A stretch of DNA of 64,000 nt from Fulvivirga lutea (GTDB lineage: Bacteria > Bacteroidota > Bacteroidia > Cytophagales > Cyclobacteriaceae): contig NZ_CP070608.1 in NCBI RefSeq assembly GCF_017068455.1, forward strand, positions 1,593,488 through 1,657,487, read 5' to 3'. The notes beneath the pieces were generated by a model, which was not told where the DNA came from, made no database searches, and worked only from the letters and a program-made list of their open reading frames with translations. This document shows positions 1 through 9,948 of the stretch, one piece after another. Position 1 is the stretch's first letter. Each line of letters opens with the position of its first letter. Position numbers and translations under genes: made by a program.

Positions 1-626
1 GTCATTAACTGAAATAATGTAAGAGCAGCTGCCGGAAGGTCTGAGAAGTCAGCCTTTTCAAAAGCATGATGGCCGAAAAGGTATATACCAATGATTGAAT
101 AAATATATATAAGTATGCCTAATAGTAGAGCAAAGGAAAACACTGTTGGAATGATGGTGATGATTTTCTTTTCAACGTTGCGCAGTTCACTACTAATTTC
201 AAGGAGACGAAATATTCTTGATACTCGGAAGAGTCTGCTTACCACAAGAAACTCCGGATGTTCTACCCAATGTGACATCAGACCTATCACACTCAATACA
301 ACGATAGTTGTGTCAAACACATTCCAAAATCCTTTTTCTTCAAATAGAAATTGCAGCTTATTAACGGTTCGATTTCTTTTCTGTTTTTTCTTTATTCTTA
401 TCGTACAAATGTGAAAAAAAGAGGACAAGCTCTTTGCTGCTAACAGGCGCAGTATTATTTCGACCACAAAGAACAAAGTAAATATTAAGTCGACAGCTTC
501 GAACAATACGAGCTTTTTATAAAAGAAGGTTTCGATACCTAATACAATGGAGCAAAATATGATTACAAAAACAACGGTGTTCTGAAATTCAACACTCTCG
601 ACTAACTGTCTGATTTGACGTCTCAT
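1..626 (-). CDS. Voltage-gated ion channel, C-terminus cut by window edge
   Basis: This is the N-terminal 208 residues of a six-helix ion-transport channel (PF00520-like) in the inner membrane. Translation from the ATG at 626 shows S1 (about 17-35), S2 (about 42-62), S3 (about 102-120), and an S4 voltage sensor with arginines at 131, 134, 137 and 140, the classic every-third-residue pattern. S5 (about 160-184) follows, and the first pore helix starts (ALTLFQLM) where the window ends, so the selectivity filter is not visible. Between S2 and S3 lies an unusually long basic insert (about 70-100, containing KKKQKRNR). Sodium is the likeliest ion from the general family look, but ion choice cannot be read without the filter. 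The gene has no stop in the window; 116 nt separate its start from the next gene's stop. Confidence 0.85.
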   Translation of the reverse strand, partial: MRRQIRQLVESVEFQNTVVFVIIFCSIVLGIETFFYKKLVLFEAVDLIFTLFFVVEIILRLLAAKSLSSFFHICTIRIKKKQKRNRTVNKLQFLFEEKGFWNVFDTTIVVLSVIGLMSHWVEHPEFLVVSRLFRVSRIFRLLEISSELRNVEKKIITIIPTVFSFALLLGILIYIYSIIGIYLFGHHAFEKADFSDLPAAALTLFQLM

Positions 627-742
627 GAGGTTTATTTAAAAGCCATAAACCGATAAATATAGGCATTTCGGGTATTGAATGAAATACCCATTTTCGGTGA
701 TTTTTCTACTCTTCACCTGAACTAATAAAAACTTGAAAGGTA

Positions 743-1216
743 CTATTGATAGAATTTTCGCCCCTCAGCCAACTTATCCATCATCTCAATTATACGTTTG
801 GCTCTTTTTTCTTCAGTTTTAGCGTCATAAATCCAATCGAGATAGACTTTTTGTTCATCTTGAGTGAGCGAATTGTAGAAATCGAATGATGATTTTGGCT
901 CATTGGCAAAACAGTCAAGAATTTCCTGAGGTGTCTCTAATGATGATTGGTCAATTTCCATTATGACATGAACAGTATCACCGGCCTCCTTTTTTATCTT
1001 CTTTCTAATTTCAGCTTTTACTGGTAGAAACAATTGACCGTTGCCCATGGGCATGAGCTTGTACTTCTTCATCTCAAAACCATCGATACTTACATTTACT
1101 CTTACCCAACCAAAAGGAGATTTTGGGTCCATGGGTATTTCAGGAATCTCAGCGTATGTCCAGCCGCCTTTTCCGGGGAATTTTTTTAATAGGTAGTCTT
1201 TATCAATTTTAGGCAT
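743..1216 (-). CDS. YdeI/OmpD-associated family protein (DUF1905 plus YdeI-type C-terminus)
   Basis: A 157-residue soluble protein with no signal peptide. The N-terminal ~90 residues form a DUF1905-like beta domain (GWVRVNVSIDGFEMKKYKLMP is the recognisable stretch, split here only as a landmark), and the last ~60 residues are the helical YdeI/OmpD-associated segment, with the typical LDWIYDAKTEEKRAKRI pattern and several acidic/basic heptads. Family members are annotated as bacteriocin-protection or stress proteins on slim evidence; no enzyme activity is established. Its start overlaps the 3' end of gltD by 8 nt, so it is probably translated as the last gene of the gltB-gltD operon. A link to nitrogen assimilation is inference from position only. 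Confidence 0.75.
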   Translation of the reverse strand: MPKIDKDYLLKKFPGKGGWTYAEIPEIPMDPKSPFGWVRVNVSIDGFEMKKYKLMPMGNGQLFLPVKAEIRKKIKKEAGDTVHVIMEIDQSSLETPQEILDCFANEPKSSFDFYNSLTQDEQKVYLDWIYDAKTEEKRAKRIIEMMDKLAEGRKFYQ

Positions 1217-2678
1217 TTTCCAGAGCTGTAATACTATTACTTTTACGCTCTAAATTACTGCTTCCCATTAAAAATTCATCGACATAATAGGCGGCTTCCC
1301 TACCTTCAGAAATTGCCCAAACCACTAGTGATTGTCCTCTGCGGGCATCACCGGCAGTAAAAATTTTGGTTCTATTTGTTTTATAGTTGTTCGATCTGAT
1401 AATCCCACTTGGGGCTACTTTAACGTTGAATTGGTCTAACACACCTTTTTCGGGTGCCGTAAAACCAACGGCCAATAGCGCTAAATCGCACTTAATGGTA
1501 TATTCTTGATCTGTGCGTTCTTCAAATGACTTTTTGCCATTTTTATCTTCAATCCATTCCAATGGTACTAGTTTTAACTCCTTTACCTGGCCATGTTCAT
1601 CAGTCACAAACTCTTTTGTAAGTACAGACCACTTTCTTTCACCCCCTTCTTCGTGGCTACTGGAAGTACGTAAGGTCATAGGCCACAATGGCCAAGGGTC
1701 TTTATCCGTTCTTTGATTTAAAGGCTTTGGCATTAGTTCTAGTTGCACAACAGATTTAGCCCCTTGTCGGTGTGAAGTCCCAATACAGTCTGAGCCGGTA
1801 TCACCACCTCCAATCACTACAACATGCCGATCTTTAGCAGATATAATGTCTTTAGGGTTGATTGTGTCGCCAGATACCTTTTTGTTTTGTTGTGTTAAAA
1901 ACTCCATGGCAAAATGGACGCCCTTGGCATTTCTACCAGGAATGTTGAGATCTCTTGGAATGGTGCTCCCCGTGCAGATCACAATCACATCAAAATCTTC
2001 CATTACTTCAGCGGCCAATTTATCTTTGCCTATCTCGCAGTTAGTGATAAAGATGATTCCTTCTTCTTCCAATAACTTAACTCTTCTTTCCACTACCCAC
2101 TTTTCAAGCTTAAAATCCGGGATGCCATAGCGCAATAATCCTCCAATTCTATCATCGCGCTCAAAAACAGTAACGGTATGCCCCGCTTTGTTTAGCTGAT
2201 CGGCTGCCGCTAGTCCTGCTGGTCCTGAACCTATAACAGCTACAGTTTTACCCGTTCTGTTCAGTGGTGGGTTGGGAGTAATATAGCCTTTATCATACGC
2301 CTTTTCAGCGATAGTTTTTTCGATATGTTCTATAGCAACAGGAGGCTTATTTATTCCCAAAACACAGCTGGCTTCGCAAGGTGCCGGGCAAATTCTACCT
2401 GTGAATTCAGGAAAGTTATTGGTGGATAGAAGTAATTCAATGGCTTCATCCCAATGTTCACGATAAACAGCATCGTTAAATTCAGGTATGATGTTACCGA
2501 GTGGACAGCCCTTGTGACAAAAAGGTATGCCACAATCCATGCATCGTGCAGCCTGCTCCCTCGTTTTTTGTTCTGGAAACTCTTCATAAATCTCCTTAAA
2601 ATCATCTGTCCGCTTATCTGCCGGCCTCGATTTTGGCAGCTCACGATCGTATTTTAAAAAACCATCAACTTTTCCCAT
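1209..2678 (-). CDS. gltD: Glutamate synthase small subunit
   Basis: The FAD-binding NAD(P)H-oxidising beta subunit of glutamate synthase (GOGAT), 489 residues, the usual length. It passes electrons through iron-sulfur clusters to GltB for making glutamate from glutamine and 2-oxoglutarate in the cytoplasm. The N-terminal cysteine pairs are visible: CMDCGIPFCHKGCPLGN near residue 47 and CPAPCEASC near 97. A FAD dinucleotide fold GSGPAGLAAA lies near 150, a second NAD(P) fold GGGDTGSD near 290, and GDARRGQSLVVWAI near 442 closes the FAD site. Its ATG shares one base with the gltB stop (TAATG), implying translational coupling. Confidence 0.97.
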   Translation of the reverse strand: MGKVDGFLKYDRELPKSRPADKRTDDFKEIYEEFPEQKTREQAARCMDCGIPFCHKGCPLGNIIPEFNDAVYREHWDEAIELLLSTNNFPEFTGRICPAPCEASCVLGINKPPVAIEHIEKTIAEKAYDKGYITPNPPLNRTGKTVAVIGSGPAGLAAADQLNKAGHTVTVFERDDRIGGLLRYGIPDFKLEKWVVERRVKLLEEEGIIFITNCEIGKDKLAAEVMEDFDVIVICTGSTIPRDLNIPGRNAKGVHFAMEFLTQQNKKVSGDTINPKDIISAKDRHVVVIGGGDTGSDCIGTSHRQGAKSVVQLELMPKPLNQRTDKDPWPLWPMTLRTSSSHEEGGERKWSVLTKEFVTDEHGQVKELKLVPLEWIEDKNGKKSFEERTDQEYTIKCDLALLAVGFTAPEKGVLDQFNVKVAPSGIIRSNNYKTNRTKIFTAGDARRGQSLVVWAISEGREAAYYVDEFLMGSSNLERKSNSITALENA

Positions 2679-5600
2679 TATGCCACTTTTGAGGTTTGAA
2701 CTTTCTTACTCTTTTCCAAAATAGCTTTGTATTCATGCGGAATAACTTTCACCACTGAATGTTTGATATTATTCCAATCAGACAGGGCTTCCTTCGCAAC
2801 TTTACTATCAGTCTCATTAATATGCTTCTCAAGCATTTCTTTTAGGTATGATTCGTCCTCAACATCCAAAGCATCAATACCTACCATGCCCATGTTGCAT
2901 TTCTTTTTAAATGATTTAGAGTCATCAAAAACATAGGCAATGCCACCGCTCATGCCAGCAGCAAAGTTTTTACCTGTTTTACCTAGGATAATCACTCTTC
3001 CGCCCGTCATGTACTCGCACGCATGGTCACCAACACCTTCTACTACCAATTCGGCACCCGAATTTCTCACAGCAAATCGCTCACCAGCAGAACCATTAAT
3101 AAATGCTTTGCCGCTAGTAGCACCGTAGAATGCTACGTTACCAATTATAATATTTTGTGCGGCTTCAAAAGTAGATTTCAGGCTTGGGTAGATCGTTAAT
3201 TGTCCGCCTGATAAACCTTTGCCGAAATAGTCATTTGCTTCGCCTTCCAATTTGAAAGAAACTCCTTTGGTTAAGAAACCACCGAAAGTTTGCCCTGCTG
3301 AGCCCTCAAATTTGAAATTAATAGCGTTATCATTAAGGCCTTTGCTGCCATGTACTTTGCTTATTTCATTGGAAAGCATGGCGCCAACTGTTCTGTCTGT
3401 GTTTTTTATGGGAAAAGTGCCAGTTGCATTTCCCTGATTGTGGATGGCTTCTTTAGCGGAAGCTATCAACTGTCTGTCTAGCACATTATCCAATTCATGG
3501 TCTTGTTCTATTTGCTTGAAGGTACCTATACTATCAGGCGTATATTCTTTGTATAAGATTGGAGATAGGTCAAGGTCTTTAAGCTTCCAGTGTTCAATAT
3601 TATTTCTGATTTTCAACACCTCGGTTTTACCTACCATTTCATTAATGGTTCTAAATCCTAACGATGCCATAATTTCCCTTAAATCATTCGCTAAAAAGGT
3701 GAAGAAATTCACCACATGATCCGGATTGCCCGTAAAAAGTTTTCGTAGTTCTTCATTTTGAGTGGCAATGCCAACGGGGCATGTATTCAAATGACATTTG
3801 CGCATCATAATACAACCTTCTACCACCAATGCAGCTGTTGAAATTCCCCATTCTTCTGCCCCTAACAATGTGGCAATGGCCAGGTCTCGGCCTGTCCTTA
3901 TCTGCCCATCGGTCTGAACTGTAATGCGGTTTCTTAGATTGTTTTTAACCAATGTTTGATGTGCTTCAGCTAACCCTAATTCCCAGGGTAAACCTGCATG
4001 TCTTATCGAACTGATAGGAGAAGCTCCTGTTCCACCATCAGCTCCGGAGATAAGTACAACATCTGCATTGGCTTTTGAAACACCGGCAGCCACTGTGCCA
4101 ACACCCGCTTCAGAAACTAGTTTTACATTTATTCTAGCTTGCTGGTTAGCATTTTTTAAATCATAAATCAGTTGGGCTAAATCTTCAATGGAATAAATAT
4201 CATGATGGGGTGGAGGTGATATTAAACCTACTCCTGGGGTAGCGTGCCGTACTCTGCCTATCCAATCATCTACTTTATGGCCGGGAAGTTGACCGCCTTC
4301 GCCAGGTTTAGCACCTTGTGCTATTTTTATCTGAATTTCATCAGCATTGGTTAAGTAATTGCTGGTAACACCGAAACGACCAGAGGCTACCTGTTTAATT
4401 GCAGAGCGCTCCCAGTCGCCATTTTCTTTACGCTCAAAGCGGATTTCATCTTCACCGCCCTCACCGCTGTTACTTTTTGCGCCTATGCGATTCATGGCAA
4501 TGGCTAACGTGCTGTGCGCTTCATGCGAAATGGAACCAAAAGACATAGCTCCTGTTGCAAAACGCTTGAAAATATTTTCTACTGGCTCAACTTCTTCGAT
4601 AGGAATTGGAGCACGATTTCTAAATTCCAATAACCCGCGTAATGTCAATGAGTCTTTTGTCTGATCATTAATCAGGTTTGCATATTTTTTATATAAACCG
4701 TAATTCTTAGTTCTTGTAGAATGCTGTAATAAGTGAATGGTATCAGGGTTAAATAAGTGTTTTTCACCCCTTTGTCGCCATTGATAAACACCACCTACTT
4801 CTAATCTTTTTCTATTAGTCTTAAATGCGGCCTGATGTTTTGCCAATGCTTCACGCGCCAAACCATCAAAATCCAACCCTTCTATTCTTGTGATTGTACC
4901 CTTGAAACACCGATCAACCACTCTTCTGCTAATACCCAGTGCTTCAAAAATTTGAGCCGACTGATACGATTGCAGTGTACTGATGCCAATCTTGGATAGA
5001 ATTTTAAGTAATCCATAACCAATAGCCTGTTGGTAATTGCTGAGAGATTCTTGCAAGGTAATTGTGCTCTCTAGTTCATTATTTAAATGAAGATGACGGA
5101 TAGTTTCTAGTGCAAGGTACGGATTGATTCCACTGGCTCCATAACCAATAATTGTTGCGAAGTGATGTGTTTCCCAAACGTCTCCTGCCTCTACAATCAG
5201 GCCAACTTCAGTACGTAAATTGTTTGCAACTAAATGATGATGTACTGCACCTATGGCAACAAGTGATGGGATTGGGGCTCTATCTTCATTAATTGCTTTA
5301 TCAGAAATTATTAATATGCTTTTCCCTTCCTTCACCGCCTTAGTCGCCATAAGACATAATTCATCCAAGCCTTGTTCTAAACGCCCAGGAAGTCCATCTG
5401 CATTAAATGTGGAATTTAGTACAGCATAATCTAAACCCATTTTCCCGAATTGCTTGAACTTTTCAATATCTGAGTTTAGAAGTACTGGCTGCGAAATGTG
5501 CACTTGTTTGGTGTGCTCGGGAGTTTCGGCTAATAGATTTAAACTTTTACCTACCCTGGTAAATAACGACATAACCATTCTTTCCCTAATCGGGTCGATG

Positions 5601-7171
5601 GGTGGGTTGCTTACCTGAGCAAAGAGCTGCTTAAAGTAATTTGATATATGCTGACTTTGGTTGGACAATACTGCCAATGGAGTATCGGCACCCATAGACC
5701 CAACAGGTTCCGTAGCTTTTTCGGCCATTGGCTTGAGTATCAATTTTAAATCTTCGGCCGTATAGCCATATGCCTGTTGCAGTGTTGTCAGTTTTTGCTG
5801 ATCCAGATTTAAATCTTTTGATTCATTTGCCTTAATTAATCGAAGCTTTACACGATGTTTTTTGATCCAATCATCATAAGGCTGCTGATTGGTTATTTCT
5901 TTCTTGATTTCATTATCATACCTAACCTCGCCTTTTCTTAAATCAGCGATTAGCATTTTACCCGGCTGTATGCGGCCATTCTTCTCCACATTGGAAAAAT
6001 CAATGGGCAATGCTCCGGCTTCAGATGAAATGATTAACCGACTATCTTTTGTGATGCAATATCTCGAAGGTCGCAGGCCATTACGGTCTAGGGTTGCGCC
6101 TACCATATTACCATCTGAGAAAATTAATGCCGCAGGACCATCCCAGGGCTCCATCATTGAGGCATGATATTTATAAAAAGCCTTTCGCTGTTTATTCATT
6201 AGCTTATTATCCTGCCAGGCTTCGGGTACTAACATCATCATTACATGGGGCAAGCTTCTCCCATTGATGGTGAGCATTTCCACCAACGCATCGAGATTGG
6301 CAGAGTCAGAATTCTGCGGATCTGTTATAGGAAGCAATTTTTGAAACTCTTCGTCTGAGTAATACTCAGATTTCATAATGGCCTCCTTAGACTTCATCTT
6401 AGTTACATTCCCTTTTATTGTATTTATTTCGCCATTATGTGCGATGTACCGGAATGGTTGAGCAAGCTTCCAATTAGGGAAAGTGTTTGTTGAAAAACGT
6501 GAATGAACAACAGCTAAGGCGCTTGTTAAATCTTTGCTTTGCAAGTCCAGGTAATAGGATCTCAGTTGATCTGTACGAAGCTGACCTTTGTAAATGATTA
6601 CTTTGTAAGAGAGGCTCGGAAGATAAAATTCGCCATTACTTCCTATTACTTCTGAGTTGATTTTATGTGTTGCATAATTTCTAAAGAGAAGAAGTTTCCT
6701 CTCCAATTCTTCTTCTTTGGCTGATTGATGCGCTAAAAATACCTGCTCAATAATGGGTTCTACCCTTCGAGATTCTGAGCCTGGAATGGTATGGTCTACA
6801 GGCACAGTCCGATAGCCAATAATACTAAAACCCATTTCTTTGGCTATTTCGGTCATTAACGCTTTACATGCTTCACGTACAGACTTAATCCTAGGGAAGA
6901 AAATCATTCCTATACCATAGTGGCCAAAATTTGGAAGCTGAAACCCCAAATCAGATACCTTTTTAGCTAAGTAATTATGCGGAACTTGCATGAGTATTCC
7001 TGCGCCATCCCCAGAATCAGGATCGCTACCAGTACCACCACGGTGCTCCATGTTTTCAAGCATTGTAAGGGCATCTTGTATAATGTCAGCAGAAGCGTGA
7101 CCATCAATATTAGCAATACAGCCAATGCCGCATGAATCATGCTCAAGTTCGGGGGTATAAAGTCCTTTCAT
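2678..7171 (-). CDS. gltB: Glutamate synthase large subunit
   Basis: The 1497-residue alpha subunit of glutamate synthase, full length for the bacterial family. The N-terminal class II glutamine amidotransferase has its nucleophile at Cys14 (HDSCGIG), after a short leader that is normally removed. The middle carries the synthase/FMN domain (GEGGEDEIRFER, GGQLPGHKVDDWIG, SGADGGTGASP landmarks). The [3Fe-4S] cysteines appear around residues 1120-1135 (CIMMRKCHLNTCPVG), and the C-terminus is the GXGXG beta-helix (about 1250-1450). It is first in the operon gltB-gltD-YdeI-like. The 319-nt upstream region is full of inverted AT-rich repeats that could bind a regulator. This operon gives the cell the GS-GOGAT route for ammonium. 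Confidence 0.98.
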   Translation of the reverse strand: MKGLYTPELEHDSCGIGCIANIDGHASADIIQDALTMLENMEHRGGTGSDPDSGDGAGILMQVPHNYLAKKVSDLGFQLPNFGHYGIGMIFFPRIKSVREACKALMTEIAKEMGFSIIGYRTVPVDHTIPGSESRRVEPIIEQVFLAHQSAKEEELERKLLLFRNYATHKINSEVIGSNGEFYLPSLSYKVIIYKGQLRTDQLRSYYLDLQSKDLTSALAVVHSRFSTNTFPNWKLAQPFRYIAHNGEINTIKGNVTKMKSKEAIMKSEYYSDEEFQKLLPITDPQNSDSANLDALVEMLTINGRSLPHVMMMLVPEAWQDNKLMNKQRKAFYKYHASMMEPWDGPAALIFSDGNMVGATLDRNGLRPSRYCITKDSRLIISSEAGALPIDFSNVEKNGRIQPGKMLIADLRKGEVRYDNEIKKEITNQQPYDDWIKKHRVKLRLIKANESKDLNLDQQKLTTLQQAYGYTAEDLKLILKPMAEKATEPVGSMGADTPLAVLSNQSQHISNYFKQLFAQVSNPPIDPIRERMVMSLFTRVGKSLNLLAETPEHTKQVHISQPVLLNSDIEKFKQFGKMGLDYAVLNSTFNADGLPGRLEQGLDELCLMATKAVKEGKSILIISDKAINEDRAPIPSLVAIGAVHHHLVANNLRTEVGLIVEAGDVWETHHFATIIGYGASGINPYLALETIRHLHLNNELESTITLQESLSNYQQAIGYGLLKILSKIGISTLQSYQSAQIFEALGISRRVVDRCFKGTITRIEGLDFDGLAREALAKHQAAFKTNRKRLEVGGVYQWRQRGEKHLFNPDTIHLLQHSTRTKNYGLYKKYANLINDQTKDSLTLRGLLEFRNRAPIPIEEVEPVENIFKRFATGAMSFGSISHEAHSTLAIAMNRIGAKSNSGEGGEDEIRFERKENGDWERSAIKQVASGRFGVTSNYLTNADEIQIKIAQGAKPGEGGQLPGHKVDDWIGRVRHATPGVGLISPPPHHDIYSIEDLAQLIYDLKNANQQARINVKLVSEAGVGTVAAGVSKANADVVLISGADGGTGASPISSIRHAGLPWELGLAEAHQTLVKNNLRNRITVQTDGQIRTGRDLAIATLLGAEEWGISTAALVVEGCIMMRKCHLNTCPVGIATQNEELRKLFTGNPDHVVNFFTFLANDLREIMASLGFRTINEMVGKTEVLKIRNNIEHWKLKDLDLSPILYKEYTPDSIGTFKQIEQDHELDNVLDRQLIASAKEAIHNQGNATGTFPIKNTDRTVGAMLSNEISKVHGSKGLNDNAINFKFEGSAGQTFGGFLTKGVSFKLEGEANDYFGKGLSGGQLTIYPSLKSTFEAAQNIIIGNVAFYGATSGKAFINGSAGERFAVRNSGAELVVEGVGDHACEYMTGGRVIILGKTGKNFAAGMSGGIAYVFDDSKSFKKKCNMGMVGIDALDVEDESYLKEMLEKHINETDSKVAKEALSDWNNIKHSVVKVIPHEYKAILEKSKKVQTSKVA

Positions 7172-7490
7172 AGTTAGTAGTCAGTTCTGAGAACTTAAAT
7201 CAATGAATAGGTATGCCGTCATTGATTGGAGTATATTAAATATAATCAATATTTATTTAATGAATTTTTGATTATGATGTCATGATCATAATTTAATAGT
7301 CAATTCTTTAAATAAATTTTAATGAAAATCATAAAGTGATGATCAATTGATAATCGATAACGTTTGCATATAGTAGAATCTGAATAATTCATTGTGGATT
7401 AAGCAACTATTCAAATACGGGGTGGTCTTTGCAGAGTGTAACCTATTTAGGATATGCGAGTCAAACAATTCAGAACCAACCAATTTACCC
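7172..7490. promoter_or_regulatory. Divergent intergenic region with nested inverted repeats
   Basis: This 319-nt gap separates gltB (minus) from the FtsX-type permease (plus), and both promoters must lie here. It is very AT-rich and contains several dyads. ATTATGAT (7271-7278) pairs with ATCATAAT (7285-7292) across a 6-nt spacer. ATAATCAA (7242-7249) pairs with TTGATTAT (7268-7275). A further ATTGATT half-site (near 7231) and the palindrome ATCAATTGAT (near 7341) repeat the same TGAT/ATCA theme. I found no clear TAnnTTTG box. An open frame runs in from 7392, but its first 33 codons look non-coding. Confidence 0.45.
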
Positions 7491-9851
7491 ATGTTTTTCA
7501 AAATAGCCCTCAGAAACCTGATTAAAAGAAAAGTGTATGCATCCATAAATATTGCAGGTTTAGCAATAGGACTGGCCGCATGCCTCACCATCTATCTCTA
7601 TGTAAAGGATGAGCTTTCCTACGATAAGTTTTATTCTGATTCAGATAGAATCTATAGAGTAGTAAGAGAATTTGGGCAAGGTGGCGATAAGTCATACCAC
7701 GCAGCTAATAATTATCAGTTGGGGGTTTTAATGAAGGAAAACCTATCTCAGATTAAAGAGCTAACACAATTTTCTCAGCGTATTGAAGTGAAAGTTGAAA
7801 ATGAAGAAAAGATTTACCGTGCAAAGAATGCCCATTTTGCTGACAACCAGTTCTTTGACTTATTTGGTGTCGAGTTTATCCATGGTGATAGAAAAGGTGC
7901 GCTGGATGGCGCTAATAAAATTGTTCTTACCGAAGAGTCGAGCTCCAAGATTTTTGGAGATCAGGATCCAACAGGAAAACTAATTAAAGTAAATGACTTG
8001 GAATACCAGGTTACGGGAGTGGTGCGAGATTTTCCTGAAAAAGCCCATTTTCATTTTAACTATTTGTTGTCAATGGAAACATCCAGACAGGTTTACAGTG
8101 AGAGCATGTTTGAGCATTGGGGCAATATTTGGGTCTACAACTATGTGAAGCTAAATGAAGGTGTTAAGGTTGATGAGTTTGACGAAGCTGTGAATCAAAT
8201 GGCACTTACGCATGGTCCTGTAGATGCATTAAAACATTTTAATGTTCGTTTTTTCAGTCAAAATGTTGAAGACATCCACTTACATTCAAACTTATCCAGT
8301 GAGTTGGAGCAAAACGGAGATTTTGAACTACTGAGCATTTTAGGTGCTGTGGCAGTTTTAATCTTATTGATAGCCTGCTTTAACTTCATTAATCTTTCCA
8401 CTGCTAGATCTATGTGGCGAGCTAAAGAGGTGGGCGTAAAGAAAGTGCTGGGTATTCATAGAAGCTCACTCGTCAAGCAATTTTTAGGAGAGTCGCTTCT
8501 TATAACATTTTTATCACTCATTTTAGCAGTGTTTCTCATAGCTACCATTTTGCCCTTCTTCAATGATTTTACGGGTAAATCCATTGGGTTGATTGATCTG
8601 TTTTTATCTCTCCCTGCTTTGGTTGTTATTGTGCTAACAGTTGGAATTGTTGCAGGATCTTTTCCAGCCTTTATTCTATCTTCTTTCGAGCCAATCAAAA
8701 TATTGAAAGGGCAATCTGCGCAAGGCGATTCTAAATTGGCAGGTGGTTTTAGACAAGTGTTGGTAGTGTTGCAATTTGCCATTGCTATTGTGTTAATAGC
8801 AGGCGCAACAATAATCTATCAGCAGCTAAATTATATCCAATCAAAAGATTTGGGAGCCGACATAGAAGGTGTGGTTGCTTTGCAATTGAAAAATAGTGCA
8901 ACCAGAGAAAATAGAGAACCCATGCAAAATGCGTTGCGTCAATTGCCAACGGTTACATCAGTTAGCTCCACCAGCGATTTACCTTTCGAATCTTTAAACT
9001 CTTGGAGAACTAAACCTAAAGGGGCCGACATTGACCCTGAATTAATCAATCTAATGGCCATTGATGATGAATTTATCAAATCACTCGATATTAAAATTGC
9101 TGAAGGTAAAGTATCAGAGTTAGATGAAAAAGAGGTAGTGGTTAATGAGGCATTTGTGAGGCATTATATGTTGACAAACCCCATTGGTGCTGAGATTGAA
9201 ATTGGCCATTTGGAAGAACCTTTGCGAGTTGTAGCTGTGGTAAAAGACTTTCATTTTGAATCGTTGCACACAGCTGTGAGGCCATTAATGTTGTACAAAC
9301 ACCCAAGTTGGTATAATAAGCTGGCAGTAAGAGTTGCCACTAAAGATTTAGACCAAACATTAGCAGTTATAGAAACTCAGTGGAAGAAAGTTAATGCCGA
9401 TGAAGAGTTCGACTATTTCTTTTTGGAAGATCGATTTGATCGTTTGTATTCTTCTGAACAGAAAACAGCTAAAATGGTGGCTTACTTCTCAGGTTTTTCG
9501 ATTTTTATCGCATGCCTTGGTTTGTATGGGTTGGCAGCTTTTTTAGCGGAAACCAAGCTTAAAGAAATTAGTATTAGAAAAGTACTTGGAGCATCTGTTA
9601 ATGAGCTGGTTTCAATACAGTTTAAGATATTTCTAAAACTGGTAATACTTGCAGCAGTACTAGGTTTACCTGCGGCTTATCTATTAATGGATGGTTGGTT
9701 AAGTGGCTTTGCCTATAGAGTGCAAATTCAAACCTGGGTGCTAATTTTGGCAGTGGCTGTAATACTTATTTTTACAGTTCTAAGTGTTGGCTATAGTTCG
9801 TTAAAAGCAGCATTGACCAATCCTAGCGATAATTTAAGAATTGATTCATAA
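7491..9851 (+). CDS. FtsX/MacB-type ABC transporter permease
   Basis: A 786-residue inner-membrane permease of the MacB/FtsX family, the kind that works with a separate ATPase as a mechanotransmission device or exporter of lipoproteins, peptides or antibiotics. The first helix (about 21-41) is followed by a MacB-type periplasmic core domain. A three-helix FtsX block starts near 280, with the cytoplasmic KEVGVKKVLG motif. A second core domain and a second FtsX block start near 420 and 662 (KEISIRKVLGAS), so the protein is an internal duplication. I chose the ATG at 7491 because MFFKIALRNLIKRK is the standard start of this family; the frame is open to 7392 but that part is unlike the family. 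No ATPase gene is next to it, so its partner is unknown. Confidence 0.9.
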   Translation: MFFKIALRNLIKRKVYASINIAGLAIGLAACLTIYLYVKDELSYDKFYSDSDRIYRVVREFGQGGDKSYHAANNYQLGVLMKENLSQIKELTQFSQRIEVKVENEEKIYRAKNAHFADNQFFDLFGVEFIHGDRKGALDGANKIVLTEESSSKIFGDQDPTGKLIKVNDLEYQVTGVVRDFPEKAHFHFNYLLSMETSRQVYSESMFEHWGNIWVYNYVKLNEGVKVDEFDEAVNQMALTHGPVDALKHFNVRFFSQNVEDIHLHSNLSSELEQNGDFELLSILGAVAVLILLIACFNFINLSTARSMWRAKEVGVKKVLGIHRSSLVKQFLGESLLITFLSLILAVFLIATILPFFNDFTGKSIGLIDLFLSLPALVVIVLTVGIVAGSFPAFILSSFEPIKILKGQSAQGDSKLAGGFRQVLVVLQFAIAIVLIAGATIIYQQLNYIQSKDLGADIEGVVALQLKNSATRENREPMQNALRQLPTVTSVSSTSDLPFESLNSWRTKPKGADIDPELINLMAIDDEFIKSLDIKIAEGKVSELDEKEVVVNEAFVRHYMLTNPIGAEIEIGHLEEPLRVVAVVKDFHFESLHTAVRPLMLYKHPSWYNKLAVRVATKDLDQTLAVIETQWKKVNADEEFDYFFLEDRFDRLYSSEQKTAKMVAYFSGFSIFIACLGLYGLAAFLAETKLKEISIRKVLGASVNELVSIQFKIFLKLVILAAVLGLPAAYLLMDGWLSGFAYRVQIQTWVLILAVAVILIFTVLSVGYSSLKAALTNPSDNLRIDS

Positions 9852-9878
9852 TAAATTCAGAATCTATGGTGGTAACTC

Positions 9879-9942
9879 CGCTTGTTAGAGTATATTCGTT
9901 GTTTATTTCTAAGTTGGAATTGCACTTTTTACCTAACAAGCG
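9879..9942. promoter_or_regulatory. Long-armed inverted repeat upstream of the ketoacyl synthase gene
   Basis: CGCTTGTTAG at 9879-9888 is perfectly complementary to CTAACAAGCG at 9933-9942, 44 nt apart. The right arm ends 6 nt before the ATG at 9949. A near-match to the -7 box (TATATTCG) lies between the arms. The dyad could be two operator half-sites flanking the promoter, or, if transcription starts upstream, a hairpin that covers the ribosome entry region. Confidence 0.4.
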
Positions 9943-9948
9943 TTTGTT

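Noticed and set aside
115-414. Plus-strand open frame of 99 codons
   Set aside because: It lies opposite the voltage-gated channel gene, whose minus-strand translation shows S1-S5 helices and a proper S4; the plus-strand frame has no recognisable features.
7392-7490. Longer start for the FtsX-type permease
   Set aside because: The first 33 codons do not resemble the family, and the ATG at 7491 gives the standard MFFKIALRNL beginning.
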